The notes under the pieces: model-generated | The model's database searches: none | What the model saw: the letters and a program-made list of their open reading frames with translations, nothing else | What the model was told of the DNA's origin: nothing | Made by a program: the position numbers and the translations under genes | Source: Acetobacter pasteurianus subsp. pasteurianus LMG 1262 = NBRC 106471 | GTDB lineage: Bacteria; Pseudomonadota; Alphaproteobacteria; Acetobacterales; Acetobacteraceae | Assembly: GCF_000285275.1 (NCBI RefSeq) | Contig: NZ_CADO01000012.1 | Location: 1-41,730 of the forward strand | DNA length: 41,730 nucleotides | Direction: 5' to 3' | Shown: positions 23,525 through 32,698 of the stretch, piece by piece | Layout: each line of letters starts with the position of its first letter | Numbering within the stretch: position 1 is the stretch's first letter

Positions 23525-24964
23525 TTACTTTTTAACAGAAGCTGCTTTGCGTGGTTTTGCTGCTGTTTTTCGCACAGCAGAACGTGTTGTTTTTGCTGCA
23601 ACAGAAGGCATGGCTTTTTTGGTAGCACGTGCGGCAACAGTCTTACCGGAAACCCGGCGTGATGCTGGCTTCCTTGCTGACTTGACTGGCTTTTTTACTT
23701 CCTCCAATTTTTCCTGAGGAAGAAGGCCAGCTTCAGCCTTATGTGTTGCGATTAAACGCGCAATAAGAGCTTCATACTCTGCCAGATACGACTTAATGCA
23801 AAGAGTCTGCTCAGCTTTTTCTCTAACCGCACGGCGCAAGCGGGTTGCCAGTGGCTTATTATTCAGCACTTCCAGCACGCCATCGGCAATTTTGTCTGGC
23901 TCCGTAAACGGCACCAGCACAGCTGTTTCCTGATCGGTCAGAAATTCCTGCACTGGAGCAGTCGCACTGCCTACAATCGCACACCCCATAGCCATTGCCT
24001 CACGCAGAGACCACGATGCGACAAAAGGATATGTGAGATAAACATGCGCATCTGAACGTTGCAGAAGACGTAGAAAATCCGGGTAATCAACTTTACCCGC
24101 AAAGTGCACACGGCTTAGATCGAGTTGCCCATCCAGCTCCTGAAGCATTTTCTCTCGCCAGCAACCAGATGCCAGTGGAGCTCCGTAACTGACACCATCT
24201 CCGCCGACCATAACAACATGAGCATTGGGCTCTTCTGCCAAAATCTGCGGAAGCGCACGCATAAATACATGGAAGCCGCGATAGGGCTCCAAATCACGCG
24301 AGACATAGGTAATCAGCTTATCCTTAGGTGAAATTTTAATGTCACCTAGCTTGAAAATCTTCTTTGCCAGTTTGGGATCTGGCTTGCAGGTCTCCAGATC
24401 GACCCCTTCACGCAGCACCGTAATTTTGTCTGCGGCCCACGCCGGATAAGCACTTTTCTGAAAATCAGTAGGCGTCTGGCCGTAACTGGGGCCTGTTAAA
24501 GCCAATAGATTAATGGCGTTCTTGGCCCGCACAATGGGCAGCATTTGGGGCTGAAGCGGAAATTCTGGATCAAACCCAACATCAAACCCAGGTTCAGTGT
24601 GATAGTAGAACTCAAAATATCCCAAGACGGGCACATCAGGATACACATCCTGAATATTCAGTAGTTCTCCCCACCCGTGATGGCCGATAATAATATCGGG
24701 CTGAAACCCCAGATTTTTGAGAGTGCGAGCGGCCTTTTCAACCTCATTGGCGCGCACCATACCCATGTCCAGTTCGCGCACAGCCAGATGCGCCTGTGCC
24801 GCAGCACCACGAGGCATACGATATCTTACACGGCGCACACCTTTAATGGCGTTCTGGTTATCTTCACTAATGAAAACAACTTCGTTGTCATCATTCTGCA
24901 CCAGATGGCGCACAATGTGCAGGTACTGGCCGGGAAAATTTTGATGGATAAAAAGGTATTTCAA
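23525..24964 (-). CDS. GT4-family glycosyltransferase with a histone H1-like basic tail
   Basis: A 479-residue glycosyltransferase of the GT-B fold. The N-terminal domain starts MKYLFIHQNFPGQYLH and includes PDIIIGHHGWGELL; the C-terminal domain has KLITYVSRDLEPYRGFHVFMRALP, ANAHVVMVGGDG-like and the catalytic E-x7-E region SWSLREAMAMGCAIVGS. The acceptor is unknown. The last 60 or so residues are a low-complexity tail of Lys, Ala, Arg, Ser and Thr (KSARKPASRRVSGKT, RKTAAKPRKAASVKK), like bacterial histone H1-like domains and unusual for a glycosyltransferase. The ATG at 24964 has GCAGG upstream. A terminator stands 30 bases before the start, so it may be expressed by read-through or a promoter inside the preceding gene. 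Confidence 0.88.
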   Translation of the reverse strand: MKYLFIHQNFPGQYLHIVRHLVQNDDNEVVFISEDNQNAIKGVRRVRYRMPRGAAAQAHLAVRELDMGMVRANEVEKAARTLKNLGFQPDIIIGHHGWGELLNIQDVYPDVPVLGYFEFYYHTEPGFDVGFDPEFPLQPQMLPIVRAKNAINLLALTGPSYGQTPTDFQKSAYPAWAADKITVLREGVDLETCKPDPKLAKKIFKLGDIKISPKDKLITYVSRDLEPYRGFHVFMRALPQILAEEPNAHVVMVGGDGVSYGAPLASGCWREKMLQELDGQLDLSRVHFAGKVDYPDFLRLLQRSDAHVYLTYPFVASWSLREAMAMGCAIVGSATAPVQEFLTDQETAVLVPFTEPDKIADGVLEVLNNKPLATRLRRAVREKAEQTLCIKSYLAEYEALIARLIATHKAEAGLLPQEKLEEVKKPVKSARKPASRRVSGKTVAARATKKAMPSVAAKTTRSAVRKTAAKPRKAASVKK

Positions 24965-24995
24965 ACCTGCACCTGCGTGCTGCTCTAATCACAAA

Positions 24996-25030
24996 TAAAA
25001 AACAGGCCCGGTATTTAAAACCAGACCTGT
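24996..25030 (-). terminator. Intrinsic terminator between the ChW-like protein gene and the GT4 gene
   Basis: Reading the minus strand, ACAGGTCTGGT (25030-25020) pairs with ACCGGGCCTGT (25012-25002) over eleven pairs, two of them G-U, with a seven-base loop, followed by six T's and ATTT. It lies 11 bases after the stop of the 25042-26187 gene and 31 bases ahead of the GT4 start, leaving no room for a separate promoter between. Confidence 0.88.
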
Positions 25031-25041
25031 CCGTGAATATT

Positions 25042-26187
25042 TTAACGGCGAGAAGGCTTGCGCCCGCGTGCTCCACCGCGCCCTGCCGCTTTGGGTTTTG
25101 CTGGCTTCTGAGTTACTGAAGACGCACGACGTGGCTGAGATTTGGCTGCCTGCCTTACCGGTTTAACCGGCATTTCCTCTTCAACGTCTTCCTCTATTTC
25201 TTCGTCAAACCCTTCTTCCTCAAGAAGCTCTGCTGCCTCTTCCAGAACTTCGGCTTCAAGTTCTTCTATTTCTTCTTCCAAGAGAGCAGCCAGATCTTCT
25301 GCAGCATTCTGCTTCCGCTTACGGCCGCCGCGCTTGGGTTTGCTTTCTGCATCACGAGGAAGAATTTCAACAAGGAACGCTTCCAACGGTGCCAAGCTAT
25401 CAGCTTCTACGGGTTCACCGTTATCAACGGGTCCGATTTTGGTACCGTCGGTAAAGCTGGCTGTTACACGGCAAATGAATTTTTTAGCTGCGGCCCCTTT
25501 CAGGCGCACACATAAACCCAAAATAGGCAATGCCATGCCGCGGCTGCCACAATACTGGCCACCTTCCACCCACGGAGAAAGCCAACCCTTACCCAAAACA
25601 GCCTGATATTCAATATCATCAGACTGGATCAGATGAGCTGGTGCAATACCAAAACCTTCAATCCACGCCTGACTACCCGGAACCCCCATCCATTCACCAA
25701 GAATGCCGGTAACATCACCTCGCCGTTGAATATGCGCGCCGATTTCGGGCTTCTGAACCAGTGGAGCTTCTGCTGGTGCAGTTTCTTTTGGTGCTTCTGC
25801 CTCAGATACCACAGGCATCGCAGCAGGGACAGGAACTGGCAGCGGATCAGATTCCGCACTCAGCTGAATCACCTGCAAACGCGGCGCATCATGCCGGGTG
25901 TTCAGTTCCTGATAAATGGTGATCATCACCTGTGCTGGACCACGACGTACACGCACTAGCGCAGCATTGTTTCTGCCGCCCATCCAGCCATCTTGCTCAA
26001 ACGTGACAATCTGTACATTGCCCGGGACAGAAACAGGTGGAAGAGAAACACGAACCCCAGGCAAACCGGCAGATGTTGGCGGCTGCTGACCTGTTGCATG
26101 GCTGATACAGAACAGACCGGTCTGGAGTGTCATCAGATGACCTGTGACTTTCAGATCAGTAATCCGCTGCTGGCTTGCCTGAGACAT
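25042..26187 (-). CDS. Unrecognised protein with a ChW-like motif and an acidic-then-basic tail
   Basis: I do not recognise this 381-residue protein as a named family. Residues to about 110 look beta-rich. A second folded part (about 150-275) contains IEYQAVLGKGWLSPWVEGG followed by GSRGMALPILGLCVRL, which fits the GW-x2-W-V-x2-G-x3-G-x2-G spacing of clostridial hydrophobic-W (ChW) repeats; this is my own pattern match. Then comes a Glu-rich stretch (about 293-340: LLEEEIEELEAEVLEEAAEL) and a Lys/Arg/Ala/Gly tail ending GGARGRKPSRR. No signal peptide is seen. The ATG at 26187 has AAGAGG five bases upstream. It lies 69 bases after the double glycosyltransferase gene and is followed by a terminator. 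Confidence 0.8.
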   Translation of the reverse strand: MSQASQQRITDLKVTGHLMTLQTGLFCISHATGQQPPTSAGLPGVRVSLPPVSVPGNVQIVTFEQDGWMGGRNNAALVRVRRGPAQVMITIYQELNTRHDAPRLQVIQLSAESDPLPVPVPAAMPVVSEAEAPKETAPAEAPLVQKPEIGAHIQRRGDVTGILGEWMGVPGSQAWIEGFGIAPAHLIQSDDIEYQAVLGKGWLSPWVEGGQYCGSRGMALPILGLCVRLKGAAAKKFICRVTASFTDGTKIGPVDNGEPVEADSLAPLEAFLVEILPRDAESKPKRGGRKRKQNAAEDLAALLEEEIEELEAEVLEEAAELLEEEGFDEEIEEDVEEEMPVKPVRQAAKSQPRRASSVTQKPAKPKAAGRGGARGRKPSRR

Positions 26188-26256
26188 AAAACCTCTTCCA
26201 TCCTAAATTTTCAGCTAAACTGTAAAACAAAAAAACACCAGTAAGTAAAGAAAGAG

Positions 26257-29200
26257 TTAGGCAAGCGAAAGCCTTCTTTTGTTCTGCAATTCCCTACCCT
26301 TTTCCAGTAATTTTTTATTCAACTCCCGTATGGAAATACCAAATGGCACCACACTCCCCAAACCTGTAGCACGAATGCGTTCTGCCGGAGCTCCCAAATC
26401 AAACGCAACAACATGTAACCCAGCTTTCCAAATATCTCCCAAAGCAAAGCACCATGTTTCTGGCCATACAGATGGAAGTAAGGCAATATCGGCATCTACT
26501 GCATGAATTAAGGAAACAACATCCTCTTTTTGAAATTGACCTGTTACAAAAATGCGTCCTGTTTTTAATAATGTTGCATCATCCGGCGTATGTCCTACCA
26601 CCACAAATTCCAAAGGCAGATCGTACAAAGCAGCATCCACCGCAGCCTCAAACAAAATATTATAGCCTTTTTGTGGGCCTATACCGCCCACAACACACAC
26701 CCGGATGCGCGATGTGGCGCGCTTAAGCCCCTGCGCCAAAAATGCACTTGCCTGTGCGGTTTTCCGCTCCACCGGCTCTGGAATCTGAAACTGCTTTTTT
26801 AAAAAACTGTCTTTTTCTAACCTTTGCACTGTAAACGGAACATCGGGGAAATATTTTTCCAATCTCCGCCCCGTATCACGTGATGGCACAAAAACCTGCT
26901 CTGCTTTTTGCAGAAAAGCATGTGCCACCTTGCGATAGGCCGCAACACTGGAGGTATCATCCACATGCCGACCAAGCACCGTCACACACACTTCACATGT
27001 TGCCACGTCTGGTTCACCGCAATAACGGTTTTTCCACCCCATCAATGAAATGCGGGGGCAAAACCAGATATAATCATGCACAAACACATCATATATACAT
27101 TTTAAACGTGCTGGCAGATCTTTAACCTGCTGATCATGACCAGTTATTTGATGGAACTCTATCCATCTCACACCTTCTGCACGCAAAATCCGCAGCAGGA
27201 GCCCCATTTCCTTGGTAAACGTAAAACATAGGGAAGGATATTTTACCTTGCTTCCTCCATCTTCCAGCAGACATCCTTGCTCAGATGGGCGGAGAATAAG
27301 CGGGCGTATTTTTCGATCACGCCAAAAGTCTACGCGTTCCTGTACGACCTTTTCCACGCCACCACCTGCGGCATGCGTAACCAACAAGACCGCCTGATCT
27401 GAAAAATCTTCTGCCCTGTCACTTCTAAACCGGACAAGATCTAGGCGCCTGCGTTCCGCAAAAAGAGGATCTGCTGCCATCCATCGCGCAACGTAATCAT
27501 GATACCCCGGATGCAATTGCTCCAGAACCTTTTGGTTCCGTAGCATTAAAGGGCTAGCACTTTCCCCAAACGAACTACTGCCAACATGCGCTACAAAAAC
27601 ACCAGTGGCTGCCATGTGCTTCCACCCAAGAGCACGTGCGCGCATACAAAAATCGTTTTCCTCACCATAGCCTTGCGCAAACACATCCTCACGCAACAAC
27701 CCTGTCTGCTGCAAGCAATCATGGCGAATATACATGCAAAAACCGTGAGCAGTAGGCACTTCTACACTGCGCCCTGTATTGGCGGCCTGTGCCATTTGCA
27801 TGAATAAATCTGTTTCTTCCAGATCTGGTACAAGATTTGTACCTTGTTGATCTGGATAGGAAAAAATACTGGCGTCATTAGAAAGTGGAGTGACTGTTCC
27901 TGTATCTGAGGCTGCATAGGCAACTTTCCGCAATGCTTGCAGCCATCCTTCTGGCACCAATGTATCACTGTTCAGCAATACAACATCATATCCAGAGAGA
28001 TGACGAAGTGCTTCATTGACTGCACATGGGAACCCGCCATTGCGGGCCCTTGCCAGATACCGGAAACCCGCCTGCTGGCAAAAATCTGAAACAGAGGTGA
28101 CCAATTCTGGCTCCGGGGATGCATCATTCACCACCCAAACGTGCACGGATGCCCTTGGTTTCAGACTTGCCTGCACACTCTGCAAACAAGCCAAAGTACG
28201 CATGGCATTTTTAAACACTGGAATGACAATAACAGTTTCAGCCGTATCCCCCGAAACCTTTGGCTGTGCGTTACCCTCATCCATAACTGGAATAGGTATA
28301 ATTTTTGGAATAGATACGTGTGTTCGAGGCGGTTCCTTACCTTTACTCCGCTCTGCCATATAAGATGCACTCTGGCTGGCTGCAGAACGTAGTATATCCG
28401 GATCTATTGGGCTACCGGCGAGATCTTTTCCGTCTGGACCTATCACTCTTACCGGAGCTTCCGGCAGAGCAGAAAAAGGAACTGTAAACGCTCTATATCG
28501 CGCTAATGGCTGTTTGGAACTCACAGAGTTACAAAAATCTTCCGCACAAAATGTTAGAATTTTCTTATTATTTTTCGCATCTCGAATATCTAAAACGGGT
28601 GCATTATCAGAATCATGCGGCTGCCAGACCCAGCCTGTCAGCCCCTTCTCCCCAACGTCCACCAGTCCTTCACACTGCACGATCTTTTGTGGGCACACGC
28701 CACTATCTGGAAAAGAGATGCCGTGAGAAGACATTATGCAAAGTGTGCGCGCCGTTTGCCATCCTGCAGGACAAAACCATGCTCCCTTTTTACGCACGGC
28801 TTTTTTGATTTTGCCATCAACAACCAGTTGCAGCCCTTTTGCCGGAAGGCCTACCCCTACAATTTGGCCATTTCCCTGCAATCCATACCAACAGGAAACA
28901 CCATTTAAACGGGTAATAATTGTTGCCAGTTTTTCTATATCTGGTGTGCACGCATAATATGTAAGCAAATGCCGAATAGCGAGTAAGGCCTGGTAACCCA
29001 CTCTATTGGCCTGCTTTAATGTTGCCAGCAGACTCCATCCCTCGCGAAAATCAAATTTTTCTAAAAGCTGATCTAAAAGTTTAATGGCGCCTTCATTATC
29101 CCCAACAGCCTGACGCGCCAAAACCAGTGCAAACATAACGTGTGGGTTATCACGCGCTTGTCTGTTGGCTCTTTCCAACCAATCACGCGCAAGAGCATGA

Positions 29201-29343
29201 GACCCTGCCTGCCAAGCGGCATTCCCCTGCCTGAAAGATTCCTGCGCTAAGGCACTTGCGCGCTGTTCATATGCTATTCGGTCTGCCTCCGTGACAAACC
29301 CTGCCTGCTGACTCTCAGACTGATTCAGGGCGGCCATGGACAT
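26257..29343 (-). CDS. Multidomain glycosyltransferase: helical repeats, beta module, GT2 and GT4 domains
   Basis: A 1028-residue protein with two glycosyltransferase domains. Residues 20-130 resemble TPR helices (AWQAGSHALARDWLERA). About 150-330 hold a beta-rich module with GLTGWVWQPHDSDNAP, like the GW-W modules seen in other alphaproteobacterial glycosyltransferases. A GT2 domain follows (about 365-630: VIVIPVFKN, VVNDASPE, LLNSDTLVPEGWL, GYGEENDFCMRA). The C-terminal half is GT4-like (about 645-1020: THAAGGGVEKVV, GGIGPQKGYN, LLPSVWPETW). It probably adds two sugars in sequence. The gene is visibly richer in A and T than its neighbours, suggesting transfer. No signal peptide. The ATG at 29343 has AGG five bases upstream. 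Confidence 0.9.
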   Translation of the reverse strand: MSMAALNQSESQQAGFVTEADRIAYEQRASALAQESFRQGNAAWQAGSHALARDWLERANRQARDNPHVMFALVLARQAVGDNEGAIKLLDQLLEKFDFREGWSLLATLKQANRVGYQALLAIRHLLTYYACTPDIEKLATIITRLNGVSCWYGLQGNGQIVGVGLPAKGLQLVVDGKIKKAVRKKGAWFCPAGWQTARTLCIMSSHGISFPDSGVCPQKIVQCEGLVDVGEKGLTGWVWQPHDSDNAPVLDIRDAKNNKKILTFCAEDFCNSVSSKQPLARYRAFTVPFSALPEAPVRVIGPDGKDLAGSPIDPDILRSAASQSASYMAERSKGKEPPRTHVSIPKIIPIPVMDEGNAQPKVSGDTAETVIVIPVFKNAMRTLACLQSVQASLKPRASVHVWVVNDASPEPELVTSVSDFCQQAGFRYLARARNGGFPCAVNEALRHLSGYDVVLLNSDTLVPEGWLQALRKVAYAASDTGTVTPLSNDASIFSYPDQQGTNLVPDLEETDLFMQMAQAANTGRSVEVPTAHGFCMYIRHDCLQQTGLLREDVFAQGYGEENDFCMRARALGWKHMAATGVFVAHVGSSSFGESASPLMLRNQKVLEQLHPGYHDYVARWMAADPLFAERRRLDLVRFRSDRAEDFSDQAVLLVTHAAGGGVEKVVQERVDFWRDRKIRPLILRPSEQGCLLEDGGSKVKYPSLCFTFTKEMGLLLRILRAEGVRWIEFHQITGHDQQVKDLPARLKCIYDVFVHDYIWFCPRISLMGWKNRYCGEPDVATCEVCVTVLGRHVDDTSSVAAYRKVAHAFLQKAEQVFVPSRDTGRRLEKYFPDVPFTVQRLEKDSFLKKQFQIPEPVERKTAQASAFLAQGLKRATSRIRVCVVGGIGPQKGYNILFEAAVDAALYDLPLEFVVVGHTPDDATLLKTGRIFVTGQFQKEDVVSLIHAVDADIALLPSVWPETWCFALGDIWKAGLHVVAFDLGAPAERIRATGLGSVVPFGISIRELNKKLLEKGRELQNKRRLSLA

Positions 29344-29410
29344 GCACCTATTCTTTTAATGATACTGTGAAAATAAAATGCTAAACCTTTTGGAATTTTC
29401 AGGAATTTTT

Positions 29411-31183
29411 CTAGGAAGGTGTTTGCGCACCTTCACCAACACCAAGCTTGGAAAGCTCAATACTTGCCTGCAAAACATTTTGTTTTTCTGCTTTCCGATA
29501 CCAAGCTCTGGCCCCTTCCAGATCCTTGTCTCCGCCAATGCCGTTGGCCAGATAACGCCCCATCATCAACTGCGCGAGGCCATGACCACCTTCAGCTGCT
29601 TGTTGAAACCATGACCGTGCCAGAACCAAATCTTCTGGAACCTCATGGCCGCCGCCATACATGGCACCAATAGAAAACATAGCATCCACATTGCCAGATT
29701 CAGCGGCTTTTTTATACCACTGCAAAGCCTCTGGATGGTCTTTTACGCCACCTGTTCCTGTAATCAGCAAGTGCCCATAGGCAAGCTGAGCTTCGGTCAT
29801 GCCAGATTCAGCGGCCTTTTCCATCCACTCCCGCCCTTCTTGCGGGTTCCGTTCTGCCCCTCGCCCTTCTAGCAGCATACGTCCGTACCAATACTGCGCA
29901 TTCACGACTTTATCGGCAGCTTTACGAATCCACTTAAGAGCCTCTTCCTCATTTTTCTGGGAACCCACCCCTTGAGCGAGTGCAACCCCTACGTTGAACG
30001 CGGCCAGAAAATCATCCTGCGCTGCAGCGTTTCGATAACATTCCAGAACTTCGGCAGCCTCTGCAGTGGGGACAACGCCAGCCAAGGCCAGATTACCCAA
30101 TTCAGCCGTGGCTTCCTTATCACCTTGTTCTGCTGCAATCTTGAACCACTGCGCGGCGGCCTGTGGGTCTTTGGGCACCCCTACACCAGTGAGATAAATA
30201 TTGCCTAATGTACGGCTAGATGCCGCGTGCCCCTGATCTGAAGCAAAACGATACCAAGAAATAGCTTCGGCATAATTGGGGGGCATCTCGCCACCCCGTC
30301 CGTGCATATCCCCCAAAATGGCAGCGGCTTCAGCATCTCCTGCCAAAGCGGCACGTCTTAGCCATGTTTCTCCTCGTACAGTATCACGCGCAACACCTTT
30401 GCCAGAAAGTAGGGCCAAACCATATTTGGCCTGTGCACCACGCACTTTCTTTTCTGCTGCTTTTGCAAAATACTTTGTGGATTCAGTAATGTTTTGTGGA
30501 ACGCCAATACCACGTTCCGTCATAACCCCCATAAGATACAGGGCAGTACCCATATCACCATCAGCCGCTTTTTTAAGCTCGACTGCAGCGGCCTTGTAAT
30601 CTTCCTGTGTTTTTGCCTGTGCCAGTGCGGCAAGCCCAAGCCCTAAATGGCCCTGCACACATCCATTAGATGCAGCTTTTCGATACCACTCCAAAGCCTG
30701 TTCAGGATTACGAATATTTTCCGGACCAGCCGTTAAGATATATCCATACAGGGCCTGCCCATCTGCATATCCTGCATCTGCTGCACGCCGCGCCCATTCT
30801 TCAGCCTTAACAAAATCGGGCTCGCGCTTACTTTGCTCGGGTGCATCATCAAAAATGGATTTCGGAGAATCAGCATCCACTTCTTGTGGCAAACCGTGCA
30901 GGTATAATGTTGCCAGAACGAAAGAAGCCTGTGCCCATCCATTGTGACCTGCACGACGTACCCAGCGCGCACCTTCCACCAAATCTGGGGGAGCGCCTTG
31001 CGCTGTAAGATAGCACTGCCCAACTAAAAATTGAGCTTCAGCACTTCCTTCTCTCGCAAGAACAGCCAGCTTGCTAAATGCTTCTGCTGGCTGCTCTTTT
31101 AACTGTGTTTTGGCCTGTTCAAGTCGAGATTCAACATCTTTACCCGACTTCCCGAATGTTTTCTGAAACAGTTTCCAGACCAA
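29411..31183 (-). CDS. Sel1-like repeat protein
   Basis: A 590-residue protein made almost wholly of Sel1-like repeats (about a dozen 36-residue units), for example YGYILTAGPENIRNPEQALEWYRKAA, LGNIYLTGVGVPKDPQAAAQWF and YGRMLLEGRGAERNPQEGREWMEKAA. Such solenoids bind other proteins and often scaffold secretion or surface-polymer machinery. No signal peptide or membrane segment is seen, so it should be cytoplasmic. The only start available is a TTG at 31183, preceded by GAGGATCGGGG; the next methionine is some 215 residues in. It lies between the HlyD gene (47 bases upstream) and the double glycosyltransferase gene (67 bases downstream), suggesting a role with them. Confidence 0.9.
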   Translation of the reverse strand: MVWKLFQKTFGKSGKDVESRLEQAKTQLKEQPAEAFSKLAVLAREGSAEAQFLVGQCYLTAQGAPPDLVEGARWVRRAGHNGWAQASFVLATLYLHGLPQEVDADSPKSIFDDAPEQSKREPDFVKAEEWARRAADAGYADGQALYGYILTAGPENIRNPEQALEWYRKAASNGCVQGHLGLGLAALAQAKTQEDYKAAAVELKKAADGDMGTALYLMGVMTERGIGVPQNITESTKYFAKAAEKKVRGAQAKYGLALLSGKGVARDTVRGETWLRRAALAGDAEAAAILGDMHGRGGEMPPNYAEAISWYRFASDQGHAASSRTLGNIYLTGVGVPKDPQAAAQWFKIAAEQGDKEATAELGNLALAGVVPTAEAAEVLECYRNAAAQDDFLAAFNVGVALAQGVGSQKNEEEALKWIRKAADKVVNAQYWYGRMLLEGRGAERNPQEGREWMEKAAESGMTEAQLAYGHLLITGTGGVKDHPEALQWYKKAAESGNVDAMFSIGAMYGGGHEVPEDLVLARSWFQQAAEGGHGLAQLMMGRYLANGIGGDKDLEGARAWYRKAEKQNVLQASIELSKLGVGEGAQTPS

Positions 31184-31208
31184 AGCCCCGATCCTCTATA
31201 CACAGAGT

Positions 31209-31214
31209 ATTATA
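31209..31214 (-). promoter_or_regulatory. Possible -10 box ahead of the Sel1 gene
   Basis: A perfect TATAAT on the minus strand lies 25 bases ahead of the Sel1 TTG start, in the AT-rich gap after the HlyD gene. No good -35 box is found at the right distance. If used, the Sel1 and glycosyltransferase genes could be transcribed separately from the exporter genes. Confidence 0.35.
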
Positions 31215-31230
31215 TTACACCCTTTATCAA

Positions 31231-32694
31231 TCAGGGTTCACGCATCCCATTGGACATCAATGGCACCATACTATTCAACAAATACTGCATGATCGTGCGC
31301 TTACCCACACGAATGTCCGCTGTAACTGGCATCCCCGGTTGAGGATGAAAGAAATTGGGCACGCCATGTAATGTATATTTATCAACCCGCAGACGGACAC
31401 TGTAAAAAGACTTGGACGTATTATCTGGTGTCACCTCTTCCGAGCTTGGCCCATTACTTCCACCCGATACAAAAGAATCCGCACTAATGGTTTTAACTGT
31501 TGCTTCTGCACCACCATATTGCTGGTAAGGGAAGGTCGCAAATTTCACCTGTGCTTTATCACCAAGCCTTACAAAGCCGGCATCCTGCCCAGACATAACT
31601 GTTTCAATTTCCAACCCTTTCCCTACAGGCACAAGGGTTATCAATTTTTCTGCTGGGGTCACAACAGACCCAACAGAAATTTTAGCAATATTCAGTACAA
31701 TAGCGTCCTCATCAGCTTTCAGCGCTACCATACTACTATGTAAAATGGCTTTTTGGTACGCGCCTTTCGCTTCTGCAAGTTTATGCTGTGCTACTATTAA
31801 ATCTTTATAAATTTCGGCTTTCCAAGTTTGAATATAGCCTTCTTTTTCGGAAACTGCGGCAGCCAACTTGTTGCGGGTGGAAGCTGCCTGCTGCTGAGCC
31901 GAAATCTGCGAACGTTCAACTTCCATCAACTCATTCTGAGCACTCAAAGTAGATAGTCGGCTCCCTACCTGGTCCTTCTGAAGCTCCATACGCATTTTAT
32001 GCACATCACCAGCCACCTTGGAACGCGCGGCATACATTGCAGCATTTGCAACATAACCCTGCAAGTCACTTTGCAAACTGGCAATCTGCTTATTATAATT
32101 TTCAACCTTAGCGTTAAATTCAGCCATACGCCGCAAATAAGCCTCACCCTGCGGTAACGAAGCCAGATTATTCACATCAGGTTTATAGTCCTGCCCATTC
32201 GCTTCGGCCGTAAGGCGATCCACTTCAGCTTGGTACTGATCCATCTGGGTTTTCAGATTTTCACTATCTGCGCCCGCCTGCGTAGGATCCAAATAAGTTA
32301 AAACATCGCCTTTATGAACAAAATCCCCTTCTCTCACATCAATCGAGCGGATGATTGATGTATCCAGCGGCTGGATCACAAGCGATGGCTCACTAGAAAC
32401 CAAACGACCTTGAGTAGAAACAATACGGTCAAGCGGGAAGGTTGTCATTCCAATCATGGAAAACAGCACCAGCCCGCCAATCACCCAAATAATATACTGC
32501 GCACTGGGGGTAGGCGGCATATTAACCAGTGCCGCTGTTGGAGAATGAAACTCCAAGAGCGCAACGGGCATATCACCTTGTGCATAGGGATCATCAGCCT
32601 GCTTGAGAAAATCATCCGAAACCGGCAAGACGGCCTGCTGCTGCTTGTCATCAGATGGATCGTTCGGCACGACCTGTGCATCCTGTTCGCTCAT
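31231..32694 (-). CDS. HlyD-family membrane fusion protein of a type I secretion system
   Basis: A 487-residue periplasmic adaptor linking the inner-membrane ABC exporter to an outer-membrane channel. A cytoplasmic N-terminus of about 65 residues is followed by one membrane helix (AQYIIWVIGGLVLFSMIGM). Next are the first half of the lipoyl domain (SIDVREGDFVHKGDVLTYLDP), a long coiled-coil hairpin (about 140-320, rich in Gln, Lys and Glu), and the second half with a beta-barrel (ADEDAIVLNIAKISVGSVVTPAEKLITLVP, KAQVKFATFPYQQYGG). The end, HPQPGMPVTADIRVGKRTIMQYLL, is the HlyD/PrtE C-terminal signature. The ribosome site GAAGGAG lies in the last codons of the ABC gene, indicating coupling. No TolC-like gene is in the window. 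Confidence 0.95.
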   Translation of the reverse strand: MSEQDAQVVPNDPSDDKQQQAVLPVSDDFLKQADDPYAQGDMPVALLEFHSPTAALVNMPPTPSAQYIIWVIGGLVLFSMIGMTTFPLDRIVSTQGRLVSSEPSLVIQPLDTSIIRSIDVREGDFVHKGDVLTYLDPTQAGADSENLKTQMDQYQAEVDRLTAEANGQDYKPDVNNLASLPQGEAYLRRMAEFNAKVENYNKQIASLQSDLQGYVANAAMYAARSKVAGDVHKMRMELQKDQVGSRLSTLSAQNELMEVERSQISAQQQAASTRNKLAAAVSEKEGYIQTWKAEIYKDLIVAQHKLAEAKGAYQKAILHSSMVALKADEDAIVLNIAKISVGSVVTPAEKLITLVPVGKGLEIETVMSGQDAGFVRLGDKAQVKFATFPYQQYGGAEATVKTISADSFVSGGSNGPSSEEVTPDNTSKSFYSVRLRVDKYTLHGVPNFFHPQPGMPVTADIRVGKRTIMQYLLNSMVPLMSNGMREP

Positions 32695-32698
32695 GGGA

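Noticed and set aside
25200-25320. Glu-rich stretch as a sign of frameshift or assembly error
   Set aside because: The frame stays open on both sides, codons vary among GAA and GAG, and folded sequence precedes it.
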